64,000 nt of DNA from Hybos culiciformis (lineage: Eukaryota; Arthropoda; Insecta; Diptera; Hybotidae). Made by a program: the position numbers and the translations under genes. The notes beneath the pieces were generated by a model. That model was not told the origin of the DNA. It ran no database searches and saw nothing but the letters and a program-made list of their open reading frames with translations. How positions within the stretch are numbered: position 1 is the stretch's first letter; each line of letters opens with the position of its first letter. Of the stretch, positions 36,168-47,455 are shown piece after piece. The stretch spans positions 10,925,922 through 10,989,921 of the forward strand of contig OZ023273.1 in assembly GCA_964007475.1 (NCBI GenBank), written 5' to 3'.

Positions 36168-36429
36168 TTTAATTGTTTTTTTTTTAATAAGCTTAAACTA
36201 ATTTAATTAATGAATTTTTTTTTTAATAAATTGCCGAAAATTACATAATTTGTTGAGAAAAAAAATATTTTGGAATTTTAAAAATTTCACGCAAAATTAT
36301 AAACACTGTTGTTTATGAAATGAATGACATTTGAGACAAGAAAACATATGGTGAATAGAATTATGCAGAAATAGCATTCGATCATTGAACCCAGCTAGCA
36401 TAGTTTTAAAAGTCAACGGTTTTTGTGAC

Positions 36430-37490
36430 TCACCACCATAGAATAATTAGTATAAAGAAAGGCTATTAATGGTGTGGTAAGAAGTCAGTGTTGAAAATCA
36501 AAAATGTACCCCCCCTAGAACTAAAATTAGTTTCCGATGTTTATAAAAATTAGAAAACTCACCTTGATTTTTGATAAATATTTTTAATGCGAATATTTTT
36601 TTTTAAAATAAAGTAATCAATTTTTGGTTTTATTAGACTATTATTTATTAGAATATTTGTATTATTATTTTATATATACATGTCTTATTAGAATATTTGT
36701 ATTATTGTTTTATTATTGTTTTTTCCACAAAAAATTAAAAGGATTATTTTATTGTCCAGAAAAAAGAACAAAAGTATTATATTGTTGGCGAATGGCGACT
36801 ATTTTTTACTTTTTTTTTTAAATTTTCTGTTTTTACTTTCGCTATATGATTTAATTTTATTTTTATCTAAAACTTTTTTTTATTTTTATCTAAAACTTCA
36901 ATGTGGGGGAAAATCGTAGGAACATCATCAAATCTAAGCCGACCAGTTTTAGTTGTTAGAACGGTCGGGGAGAAATGGTATTCACACACATTAAATTTGT
37001 TTCTACTTTTTTCAATTTCTTGTTCAGATAAGATTTGATTATTCAAAATAAAAATATTATATATCCATCGTTTTCTTAGTTTAGAATATTTTGGAAATCT
37101 AATTATTAAAAGAAAATCCTGTATTATTATCACGGTGGGTCAAAAAATTATGTGGTTCTTTGAAAATTTTTGAAAAATACATACCGATGGAAAGATATCT
37201 TACAATCTTTTTTCCAAACTCCTTTTTCGGTTCTCTTGAATCACAATTTTTAAAAAAAATTGTTTAACCTGTTTTATTATTATGGTTTTATTATAACGGG
37301 AAACTATTCCATGCATTTTCGTGGTGAAAATGAGTGGTGAAAACTTGGGGGGGGTACATTTTGGCAGTTAAACAACAACAACTTTGACTTTTTTATTTTT
37401 TCCATTTCGTAAGGAAAAAAAATTCAATTGCCAGGCTGTGCTCACCACCCCCGATGCATAGAAATAATAGTAAAAGAAAGATGATTGACG
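36430..37490. mobile_element. Repeated element, copy 1, carrying a THAP-domain relic
   Basis: The left block (36437-36538, starting ATAGAATAATTAGTATAAAG) recurs at 37503-37604. The right block (about 37316-37440, with GAGTGGTGAAAACTTGGGGG and TTCAATTGCCAGGCTGTG) recurs at 37685-37770 and 38584-38617. The two copies are therefore tandem with a period of about 1066 bp. Near the block edges AAAATGTACCCCCC and its inverse form internal inverted repeats. Copy 1 contains the THAP-like frame at 36867-37133; copy 2 has lost that centre. Confidence 0.6.
36867..37133 (-). pseudogene. THAP-domain fragment, probably from a P-element-like transposase
   Basis: The 88-residue frame contains RFPKYSKLRKRWIYNI, then NKFNVCEYHFSPTV, then RFDDVPTIFPHIE. 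This order (FP, aromatic-rich helix, C-x2-H, then VPTIF) is the second half of a THAP zinc finger, the DNA-binding domain of P-element transposase and its domesticated relatives. The first two cysteines are not in this frame. Its position inside a repeated element suggests a transposase relic rather than a host gene. Confidence 0.6.
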
Positions 37491-37499
37491 TTGTGGTTA

Positions 37500-38617
37500 G
37501 AACATAGAATAATTAGTATAAAGAAAGGCTATTAATGGTGTGGTAAGAAGTAAGTGTTGAAAATCAAAAATGTACCCCCCCTAGAACTAAAATTAGTTTC
37601 CGATTACAATATTGCCCTTTTGTTAAAACTTTTATACTTGTTAAAACTTTTATACGTTTATACAGGAAAACTATGATATGGTTTTTTCGTGGTGAAAAGA
37701 GTGGTGAAAACTTGGGGGGGGGGGGGGTAACATTTTGACAGTTAAACAACAACAACTTTGACTTCCTTATTGTTTTCTTTTCTTAGGCTTAGTATGCTGA
37801 TACAGAAAAAGTAGTACGCTGTGAAAAAAAATTAGTTTTTTCATATAAATTTTTGCTGCTGAAAAATGTTTGAAAGAATTTTTTTTTTGGTTTTTGCTTT
37901 GTAGTACGCTGATAAAAAAAAATGGTTTACTGGGTGACAAAAAATCTATTTTGCAGCTGCTTTTTTTCAAATATTTTTCTACCCAGGAAGATAAATGATT
38001 GCAAAAACTTGGCATTACAAAAAAAAAGTTTGTTTGATTTTTTTATTAGTTAGAATAATAAAAAATTAATAAAAATAATCAGATGCTTGTGTCAAATAGT
38101 TGTCAAAATTTATCAAACATTTTTCAGATATTTTTCAGTGATATTTTTTGCAAGCATTTTTTTTTGACAGCGTACTAAGCCTAAAGCTTAGTACGCTGTG
38201 AAAAAAAAAGGTTGCAAAAAATATCACTGAAAAATATCTGAAAAATGTTTGATAAATTTTGACAACTATTTGACACAAGCAACTGATTATTTTTACTAAT
38301 TTTTTATTATTCTAACCCAATAATAAACAAATCAAACAAACTTTTTTTTGTAATGTCAAGTTTTTGCAATCATATCTTCCTGGGTAGAAAAATATTTGCA
38401 AAAAAGCAGCTGCAAAATAGATTTTTTGTCACCCAGTAAACATTTTTTTTTTTTTATCAGCGTACTACAAAGCAAAAACTAAAAAAAAAATGTTTCAAAC
38501 ATTTTTCAGCAGAAAAAATTTATATGCAAAATCTAATTTTTTTCCACAGCGTACTACTTTTTTTTTGTCAGCATACTAAGCCTTAAGGAAAAAAATTCAA
38601 TTGCCAGGCTGTGCCCC
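37500..38617. mobile_element. Repeated element, copy 2, interrupted by a 797-bp palindrome
   Basis: It shares left and right blocks with copy 1 (36430-37490). Only about 70 bp separate the blocks, so the centre was lost. The right block is split at 37785/38583 by the palindromic insertion. Across the split, the copy 1 sequence TAAGGAAAAAAAATTCAATT is restored. Confidence 0.6.
37786..38582. mobile_element. Near-perfect 797-bp palindrome: two head-to-head MITEs
   Basis: The sequence reads almost the same on both strands from end to end, with its centre at about 38184. Outer ends are GGCTTAGTATGCTGA and its inverse; TTA lies on both sides (37783-37785 and 38583-38585). At the centre, ACTAAGCC-TAA-AGCTTAG looks like two abutting termini around a TAA. 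It is best read as two inverted copies of an approximately 396-bp element with TWA target preference, as in PIF/Harbinger MITEs. GTACGCTG motifs recur internally. Confidence 0.82.
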
Positions 38618-39193
38618 GATGATAATAAATATTCCATGCGATTTTATGTTTTTTTTTTTAGTTTTAAGGATGGCAACACCTTTTTGTTTTGACAGTTGTT
38701 TTGAGTTTAGTTTTTTATTTGCGATAGTGTAATCGAGCCGCAGAACACTTTCTTTCTTTCGTATTGTCTTGTTCTTGTTTTTAGTGGAATTTATAATTTT
38801 CTTGTGTATTTATTATTATTACCAATATTTTTATTATTTTTTTTTTTTTAAATAAATTTACCTACTTAATTTTATGTGAAAAATTACAAAACTTAAAGAA
38901 TTTTTTTTTAAATTTGCAATATAAACAAAAAAAAAATTGAATTCATTAAAAAAAATGAGCCCACGGTCTAAATTGAAGAAATAAAATTAAATGAAACCTT
39001 TCAAAAGGAAAAATAATAAATAAATTTTTTTTGAATCTCTCTTGCATAGAAAAAATCTCATAATAATATTTTTTAAGAATATATTTATTATAATTATCAA
39101 TTATCTTAATCAAATTGTTTTTAAATATATTTTAAATAAACAAAAAAAAAATAATAATAAGTATATCTATACGTTAAATTTAAAACAATCTTC

Positions 39194-42100
39194 ATGAGAA
39201 TGCTTCGAATTCGCCGAAAATTTACATTAATTTTATGTTTTGTGTGCATTGCATTGTTTTTATTTTTATATTTATTAATTAATTATTCAATTCCATTTGA
39301 CAAACAGGTAAAGAAAAAATAAAAATAATAAGTAGTAAATTTTTTATTTTTTTAAATGTACTTAAGCTTTTATTAAATATATATAGGTATATTTTTTTTT
39401 CTCAAAGTTTTTATGTTATTTTTTGTTAAATCATTAAGTCGATATTTAGTTAGGTAGGTTGGTAGATCCACCTATTCTTAAGTTCTTCGATAGAATTGGT
39501 GGCTAGGAAAACATAAAACCACTTACCTACTAATTACTATAGCTTCCTGTAAGTAAAATTTTTTTTTTAAGTAGGTATCGAGATAGGTATATTAGAGATA
39601 ATAAAGTATGAGACATCTCACTAAATTTTTAGAAAAATATTTAGTTCGAAAAATTTGTGCGAGATATACCTATAATGGTTCAAAATGTGGAACCTAATTA
39701 ATTTTTTTATGCTCCGATTGCGCCCAAGAACACAGACTTGAACTAAAAAGAATTTAGATGCAAATAATTGTAGACTGTATCAGTGAAGATCGATTATAGG
39801 AACTTTAAATAACGAAAATGGTTTAAAACGTGTCGTGTCTACGTATAGATACCTCATACCAATTATAAAATAAAAATTTTCGCATTATTTTTGTGTGCAT
39901 TTTATTCAGTCAAAAAAAAAGTTAACGAACACAGCAAAATGTTTATGCATTTGTATGGAGAATAGAAATCCATGAAATTTTTTTTCGTAACTACAGATCT
40001 GCTATGTTTATTTCAATGTTTGATAATTCTATAATGACATTAATAAGTCTATAATAGCGTTAAGTTATAGCGTAATACTAAAGAAAAACTTTGTTCATAT
40101 CAAATATTCACTTACAAATATCACTTAGGTATGTATCAAAACCGAGATCAAAACATTTCGAAAATTTATGGCAAACCTTGGAGTTTTTAATACTATTTAT
40201 TAATATGAGAAAGCCATATGTCGCGTATTGTAAATATTGACAAATAACATTTGAAAGTTTAATTTGTTAAAAAAAGTATTTTGTTGCTAAATAATTATTT
40301 TTACTTTCTTTAAAGTAGAAAAGAAGATTTTAATTTTTTTTTTTTTATTTGCATGGAAATAATTTTTGTTTATATCTTGTATTAAACTTAAATAAAACAA
40401 AGAAATTACAAGATACTGATAATCAATTGAAACAGCTTGAAAATGGATTGAACGTTCAACATCATCATCGAATCAAAGATGCAAATAAAGAATATTATGT
40501 TGGTGGTGGTTTTAGCAATTTCATTGGAACTGTTGAATTTGATAATGATGGAAAGATTAAAAAGAATTATTTTGGTGAAAAATTAAGTTTGAAATCTCCC
40601 CCGTTGCAAAAAACAGGAGAAATAGCAGCAGCTGATAATTCTTTAGATAAAAAACAAATGTTTAAAGATTCAATTATTAATGCTAATAATTATGCGAAAT
40701 GTTCAATTCAAACAGAAACAGCTCCCCAACCTGATATTCAGGTAATTTTTATTTTTGATTAAATTGTTCTTAATTTTTTGATTAAATTATTTTAATTTTT
40801 AGATGTTAGAGTTATATAAAATGTTACCATTTGATAATCTAGATGGAGGTCCGTGGAAGCAAGGATGGCGTATAAAATATGATTCAAAACAATTTAATAA
40901 GCACCATAAATTAAAAGTATTTGTTGTTCCACATTCCCATAATGATCCAGGTACGCATGAGTTTTTAAATTCATTATCACAACATTATAATGATAATTAT
41001 TTATGTTGGACTCTTTTTTTTTTTTTTTTTTGATTAGAAATGGCTTTGCTTTATTTTATTTTTTTAGAATATATTAAATTCAATTTACCTCAAATAATAA
41101 TAACTAAATAAAAATTATTGATTACAGTGTTTAATAACTCTAATTATTTTATTATGTCTTTTTTCATTAGTTTGTGTTTGTAAGTCTATTTCTCTTCTTT
41201 TTTTTTCTGAACAACATTTCTATTGTGTCTTATTTTGGAAAAACGGTAAAAACCAAAAATTATCCTTTTAATTTATTATCACGATTATCATGATTGGGGG
41301 GATATCAATTTCATATTCAGCTTATCCATGGTTTTATTGAAAAAAAAAGTATTAAAAACAATTCCCTAATTATAATTTTAAAGTACTGTATTTCTATTTT
41401 TATGTGGATATTAGAATATTAAACTAAAATATTTAAGTGTCTTATCAATTTTTGCAGCTAAAAAATATGACCTTAAAAGATCTTTGAAGAAAAAAATATT
41501 GAAATTTATTTTTCTTATCAATTGTAGGATGGTTGAAGACATTTGATGACTACTATGAACACGATACAAAACATATATTATCAAATGCATTACGGCATTT
41601 AACAGAAAATCCATCAATGAAATTTATTTGGGCTGAAATATCTTATTTTTCAAGATTTTATGAGCCATTAAATGAAAATTCTAAGGAAAAAATAAGAAAG
41701 TAAAAATTAATTTAATTAATTTTTCTTAATTGCATTTAATATTTTCACTCTCACAGATTAGTCAAAAATGGCCAATTAGAATTCGTTACTGGTGGTTGGG
41801 TAATGCCAGACGAAGCAAATTCAAATTGGAAAAGTGTCTTGTTGCAGTTAACTGAAGGTCAAGACTGGTTGATGAAGCATTTGAACACAACACCAATTTC
41901 TTCTTGGGCAATTGATCCTTTCGGGCATAGTCCAACAATGCCACTATTATTAAAATTGTCTGGGTTCGAAAATTTATTGATTCAAAGAGCCCATTATTCT
42001 GTTAAAAAAAGATTAGCTAGCGAAAAACAATTAGAATTTAAATGGAGACAAATTTGGGGTAAAGTTCACAACAAATTTCATAAATTACATATATGTATTA

Positions 42101-45100
42101 CATTATGTATTATATATCAACTAATTGATTTTTTTTATGCTTAACAGTCTCATTGTTTAAAGTCTAATATTATTTGAAATTCTTATTATTCAAATTTTAG
42201 ATGGAACAGGAACAACAGACTTATTCACTCATATGATGCCTTTTTATTCTTATGATGTGCCCCATACTTGTGGTCCAGATCCTAAAGTATGTTGCCAATT
42301 TGATTTTAAACGGCTTCCTGGATTTGGAATAACTTGTCCTTGGAAAATATCTCCTAAAGTTATTGACGATTCAAATGTTGCCAAAAAGTAATTTATCTAA
42401 ATGTTAATGAGATACTTAAAAGAAATTGAAGTGTTAATTTTGTTTTTTTAGAGCTGAATTAATAATCGATCAATGGCGAAAAAAATCCATTTTATACAAA
42501 ACAAGAGCAGTATTGATACCTTTGGGTGATGACTTCCGTTATAGTCAATCTACTGAATGGGAAGCACAACGTAAAAATTACGAAAAATTGTTTGATTACA
42601 TCAATAACAACCCAAGCTTATACACCGAAGCAAGATTTGCAACATTACAGGAATACTTTGATGAAGTTCGAAAAGACAAAGATTTATCAGAATTTCCAAC
42701 ATTAAGCGGTGATTTCTTCACTTATGCTGATCGTGACGATCATTATTGGAGTGGTAAAGAATTTAATTCATTATTTGAGTCTCTTGTTAAACAAAAGTGT
42801 TCTAAAAAATTTTGGAAAAATATTAAAACCAACAAATTTCAAAAAAATATTAAAACCAAGAAAAACTAGAAAATTCAATATTTACTTACATTCTTGATTA
42901 TTTTTTTTTACTAAAATTTTATTTAATTTAAATAATTCTAATGCCCATTGCATAACTAAATGCAATTATTATTATATCATGTCAAATTAAAAAACAAAAA
43001 AATAGAATCTTCATCAATAATAGTTGATTATTTTCAAGGAAGATTCGATACGTTTTTTATCAAACTTAAGTTGAGCTATTATTTTAAAGATAAAATAAAG
43101 ATGTGCAATTGACAAATTCTAATAGACAAATTCTTATAAAATTCTTAACGAGATATCAATAAAGTATGTTTTCTTTTTTTATAAATAAGAGTTAAAGTAA
43201 AATATTTTTCTTGTTAAACTTAATTAAAGTCTAATCAAATATGATCAAGAAGGAAATCAAACAAGAAATATGCCATTATGACAAAAGCACCTAATTATAC
43301 AGATTTAGAAATAAAGTAAAAATATTATTTACCAACTTTATAGGTTACTATACCTCTCGTCCGTATCACAAACGTATGGATCGAGTGTTATTACATTATA
43401 TTCGTTCAGCTGAAATGCTAAGAGCGTGGCATTACTGGGAAAAAGATTCTAAGTTAGATGAAAAATTACAGTTTGCTCGACAACAATTATCACTATTTCA
43501 ACATCATGATGGAATAACAGGTACTGCAAAGAATGATGTAGTCATAGATTATGCCAACAGAATGATAGAAGCGACACAAAACTGTAAATTTGTGATGCAA
43601 CAGTCAACTTATAGGTTATTAACTAAACCTAATGTAAGACTTAATTGAAATTTTTTTTTAAGAATCAGTACTATATTTTATTTTTTTTTTAGATATATCA
43701 GCCAGATTATCAATACCAATATTTTCATTTAGATGATTCTCGCTGGCCTGGTCCTGATGATAGCCGTATGACTATTATTTTGGGTGATGAATTACCTACC
43801 AAACATTTAGTTTTCCAAAATACATTGCCTCAATGGCGTGAAGAAATAATTGAAGTATACGTATCAAAACCGTTTGTCTTTGTAACCGATTTTGATTTAC
43901 AAAAAATTCCTTCGCAAGTTTCACCTGCTTGGAGTTGGCATAAGGGATTTGCAAGCATAACAATTCCTCAAGCATCTAACACAAAATTTAGATTACTGTT
44001 TAAAGTGAAGGTGCCTCCAATCGGTTTATCCACCTATATTGTTCATTATTCAAAGAACGACGAAAATAACAGGTATTCTAATTTATTATTTCATTGTGAT
44101 AATGATCGATAACGAGAAACAATAGATGTACATTATTTATTGTATTAAAAAAAAATTTGCTTAAATTTTTAACAAGCGTTAAGTAGTTATGAACAAGAAA
44201 AAAAGAAGGAGAAAGAAGAAGTTCTATTTTTAACAATTTTGTATAGTAGTTTTGATTTTTCCTTTACCATAGGTTATTTAATTACTATTTTATAAAATTT
44301 CTCGGAACATTTTTTCCAGACAAAACTCTTTTTCTAAAAATACAATTTTAACAATGGAACCATTTTCGGTGAATCTTGGTGATTATCCGCATCAAGTAGA
44401 CTTCGCAGAGCCACATGAAATTTCTCTTAAAGTGGGAGATGGACCAACTGCAAGTTTCAACGTGAATGGTTTATTAAAATCTATAACATTAAACGAAAAC
44501 TCAGACCCCATTTCCACACATATAGAGTTTTTGAAATATGGTAAGTTTTTATATGTACACGACACACTGAAATTGGGGAAGATCATTCATTGAGTATGAA
44601 GCATTTTCCAAAAAATTACCAAAAAATATTTAAGAATCCAATTTAATAAAATCTATTAGAGCATTCTTGTATATTTTTCTATTCTATATCTGCATATAAA
44701 AATTTATGATACATTCATATTTTATTCAACTTAAATTCCACGGATTTATTTTTAAAATATTAAAATCGTTTTAGGTACCCGATATTCAGGTGGATCATCA
44801 GGTACATTTTTGATTACTTTTATTTTTTATTTAATACAGCTTATCTTACTCACTAGTTTTTCATTCACAGGTGCATACTTATTTTTACCTGACGGTCCTG
44901 CTACAGCACTTCCATTAGGAAATCCAACCATTCTACTTACACAAGGTAAGTGTATCCAGAAACAGATTAGAAAAAGAAATAACAGAATTTTGTTTGTTGA
45001 TAAAAAATAATTTATCGATTTCGATCATTCCCTGAATATCTGAATTTATTTTACTTTATAATGTTTTATGTGTATAAAAATAAAAAAAACATTTAAAATT

Positions 45101-46408
45101 TTTAATATTTATAAAATAGGCAAGCTTGAATCAAGTTTAACTGTTGGTTTTCCTTTTGCCACTCATTCAACTATTTTACGTGGTGATATTGGTATTGAAA
45201 TCCGTAACTTAGTCGACATCACTAATATGGACAATACTGAAGTTGTTATGCGAATATCAACTGCAATCAATAACGATGATATTTTTTATACTGATTTAAA
45301 TGGATTACAGGTTAGTTTGTTTTAAAATTATTTAGTTAAAAAGTTATAAATTTCGAACCACCACTTAACTATTATTTAATTTCAGATTATCAAACGCAAA
45401 CGTTTTTCTAAAATTCCATTACAAGCTAACTATTATCCTATACCTAGCACAATAATGATTGAAGACGATCAAACGCGTTTAACTTTATTTTCAGCTCAGC
45501 CATTAGGAGGTTCGTCCTTGAAATCAGGTGAAATTGAAATAATGCAAGACCGTCGTTTACTTCAAGATGATGAACGAGGTTTAGCTCAAGGCGTTCTTGA
45601 TAATCGACCAGTACAACATATATTTCGATTGATACTGGAATCACGGGAAGCATGTATTAAAAGAACACCGGATTATCCAGCAAGTTTCTTAACGGCTACA
45701 GCTTTCAAGGAACTTCAGTCACTACAGTCGCCTGTAAATGTTATGATATGGAATGAAAATGATTGGTTAGGTGCTGTAGGAACTTTTGGAAAATTGCATG
45801 AACCGTTAGAAGTTGGTATAGAATTGAGTAATATGAAAAACGTTGAATATTTAAAACAACGTGATAAAACAAGGAATGATGGAAAAATTGGAGTTGTAGT
45901 CCATCGAGCCAATCTAGAGGAATGTACTACGGATGGAAATCGTGAAGGCATAGTGCGTGAGAAATAAATATAATTTTCATAATATGGTCATAAAATTCAA
46001 GTACATTTCTATCATTTGACTTAAATAAATATTTTCATTAATGAAATTTTGAATTAAGATTTTCTATATATTCTTTAAAAATTAAAAAATATAACTCCCT
46101 TCTTTTAACATTGACACAAAATCTTGTACTTCGATTTTATTTGATTTTAATTTAATAAATCTTTCAATACTTTTTTAATAATAAATTTATTTATAATTTT
46201 TAATAATAAATAGGTACTTAGGTGAAATATATAAAGATTAATTCAAAATATTTCATTTCAGATAAATCTAAAGAGATTGTTTAATTCGGCGAAAAATTGC
46301 GATATTGAAGAAACTCTCTTGACTTTTTTGAAAATTTTGAAAAAAATTGATGACTATGATATAAACATGTGTCCAATGGATATCAAAGCTTTTATTATTG
46401 AGAGATGA
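39194..46408 (+). CDS. alpha-Man-II: Golgi alpha-mannosidase II (GH38)
   Basis: Type II Golgi enzyme trimming two mannoses from GlcNAcMan5GlcNAc2 to allow complex N-glycans. Fifteen exons: 39194-39307, 40403-40741, 40803-40950, 41528-41699, 41757-42058, 42201-42387, 42452-42753, 43344-43633, 43693-44072, 44320-44540, 44775-44801, 44871-44945, 45120-45310, 45386-45952, 46262-46408; phases close to 3462 nt, 1153 residues (fly enzyme about 1108). Cytoplasmic RMLRIRRK is followed by a membrane anchor (about 10-33) and a stem. Zinc and active-site motifs: HSHNDPGW (195-202), AIDPFGHS with nucleophile Asp311, and [11 protein letters not shown] (His575/576). The exon 2 acceptor is weak and the least certain junction. 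Exon 11 is only 27 nt, and exon 14 uses the unusual donor GTGCGT; reading through it would end the protein after REK instead of INLKRLF. Confidence 0.95.
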
Positions 46409-47455
46409 TCTGATTTATTTGTTGTTTTTAAAAAAGGAAACGAACTATTATTTTAATTATGTTTATTTTTGACTTTTAATTTTATTTTCTTTGTGATATA
46501 AAACTTAAGAAAAAAACTTATTTCATTCAATTTAAAATTATTTAATATTCAATGGAAATATCAAATAATTTTTGCATAGTTAAAATAAATCTGAAAATTA
46601 TTTTACACACAAATATTCCTAAATATAAAAATCAATAAAAATTATATGTACTGGTTTTATTTAAAAGTAACTGGAGACCGAGCTAAGCTCAGGCGTCCAA
46701 TTTAGTTTTTATTGCTGTTTTCGTGGATTTTGGTTTTTTCATGGTTTTTTTTTTTTTGCTAATTTTGTCGCGATTTTTCCAAGTTAGTAACGATCAGATT
46801 TTCTTAGCGGAAAAATTATAAAAAATATCTGTAAATAAGAAGGCTTCAAAGTTTAAAGAAGGCTTCAAGTTTAAAGAAAGTTTAAAGAAGGCTTCAAAGT
46901 TTAATCGAATTTTATTTTTTAACTAGATGACCCGGCGTGCTTGACAACATTAATTTAAAAAAACTCCTTCTGTCCCTCTATTGCCAAGGTGGTAAACCTT
47001 CCCTGTCCGGACAAAAACTCCTCCAAGTTTCATTGAAATAGGTCGAACAGTTTAGAAACGCATAAAGGACAAACAGACATACATTAATTTTGAAAACGAG
47101 ATTACATATACTATATTGCTCGTTTAATATTATTATTATATATAATATAGGATATAATAATAAATATAGATAATATTAAAAGTAATATAACCGATTAATC
47201 TGGGTAGTTTGTCATATTTTGAAATAAATATTACATTTTAAAATAATGAAAATAAATTTTCTTTATTATCATTAGAATAGAATCACAATTATTATAATGT
47301 TTTTGAATTTGTTTTGAGGGAAATTATTTAAATTTTATAGTAATGAATTTTACATAGAAAAGTTTTCGATTTTATTTACATTTCATTTTCTATTATTTAT
47401 TCTTCAATAATAAATTTTTCTAGGTCTAGTCTAGAGTATGTACTGTAAAATTGTA
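46409..47455. other. Convergent spacer with repeat fragments
   Basis: Region between alpha-mannosidase II and ATG14, which end toward each other. It holds imperfect tandem copies of GAAGGCTTCAAAGTTTAAA (46839-46905). From about 46925 to 47115 comes a segment starting GATGACCCGGCGTGCTTG and containing CAAGTTTCATTGAAATAGG. That pattern resembles a repeat tail common in insect genomes; I cannot name the family. The rest is AT-rich. Confidence 0.45.
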
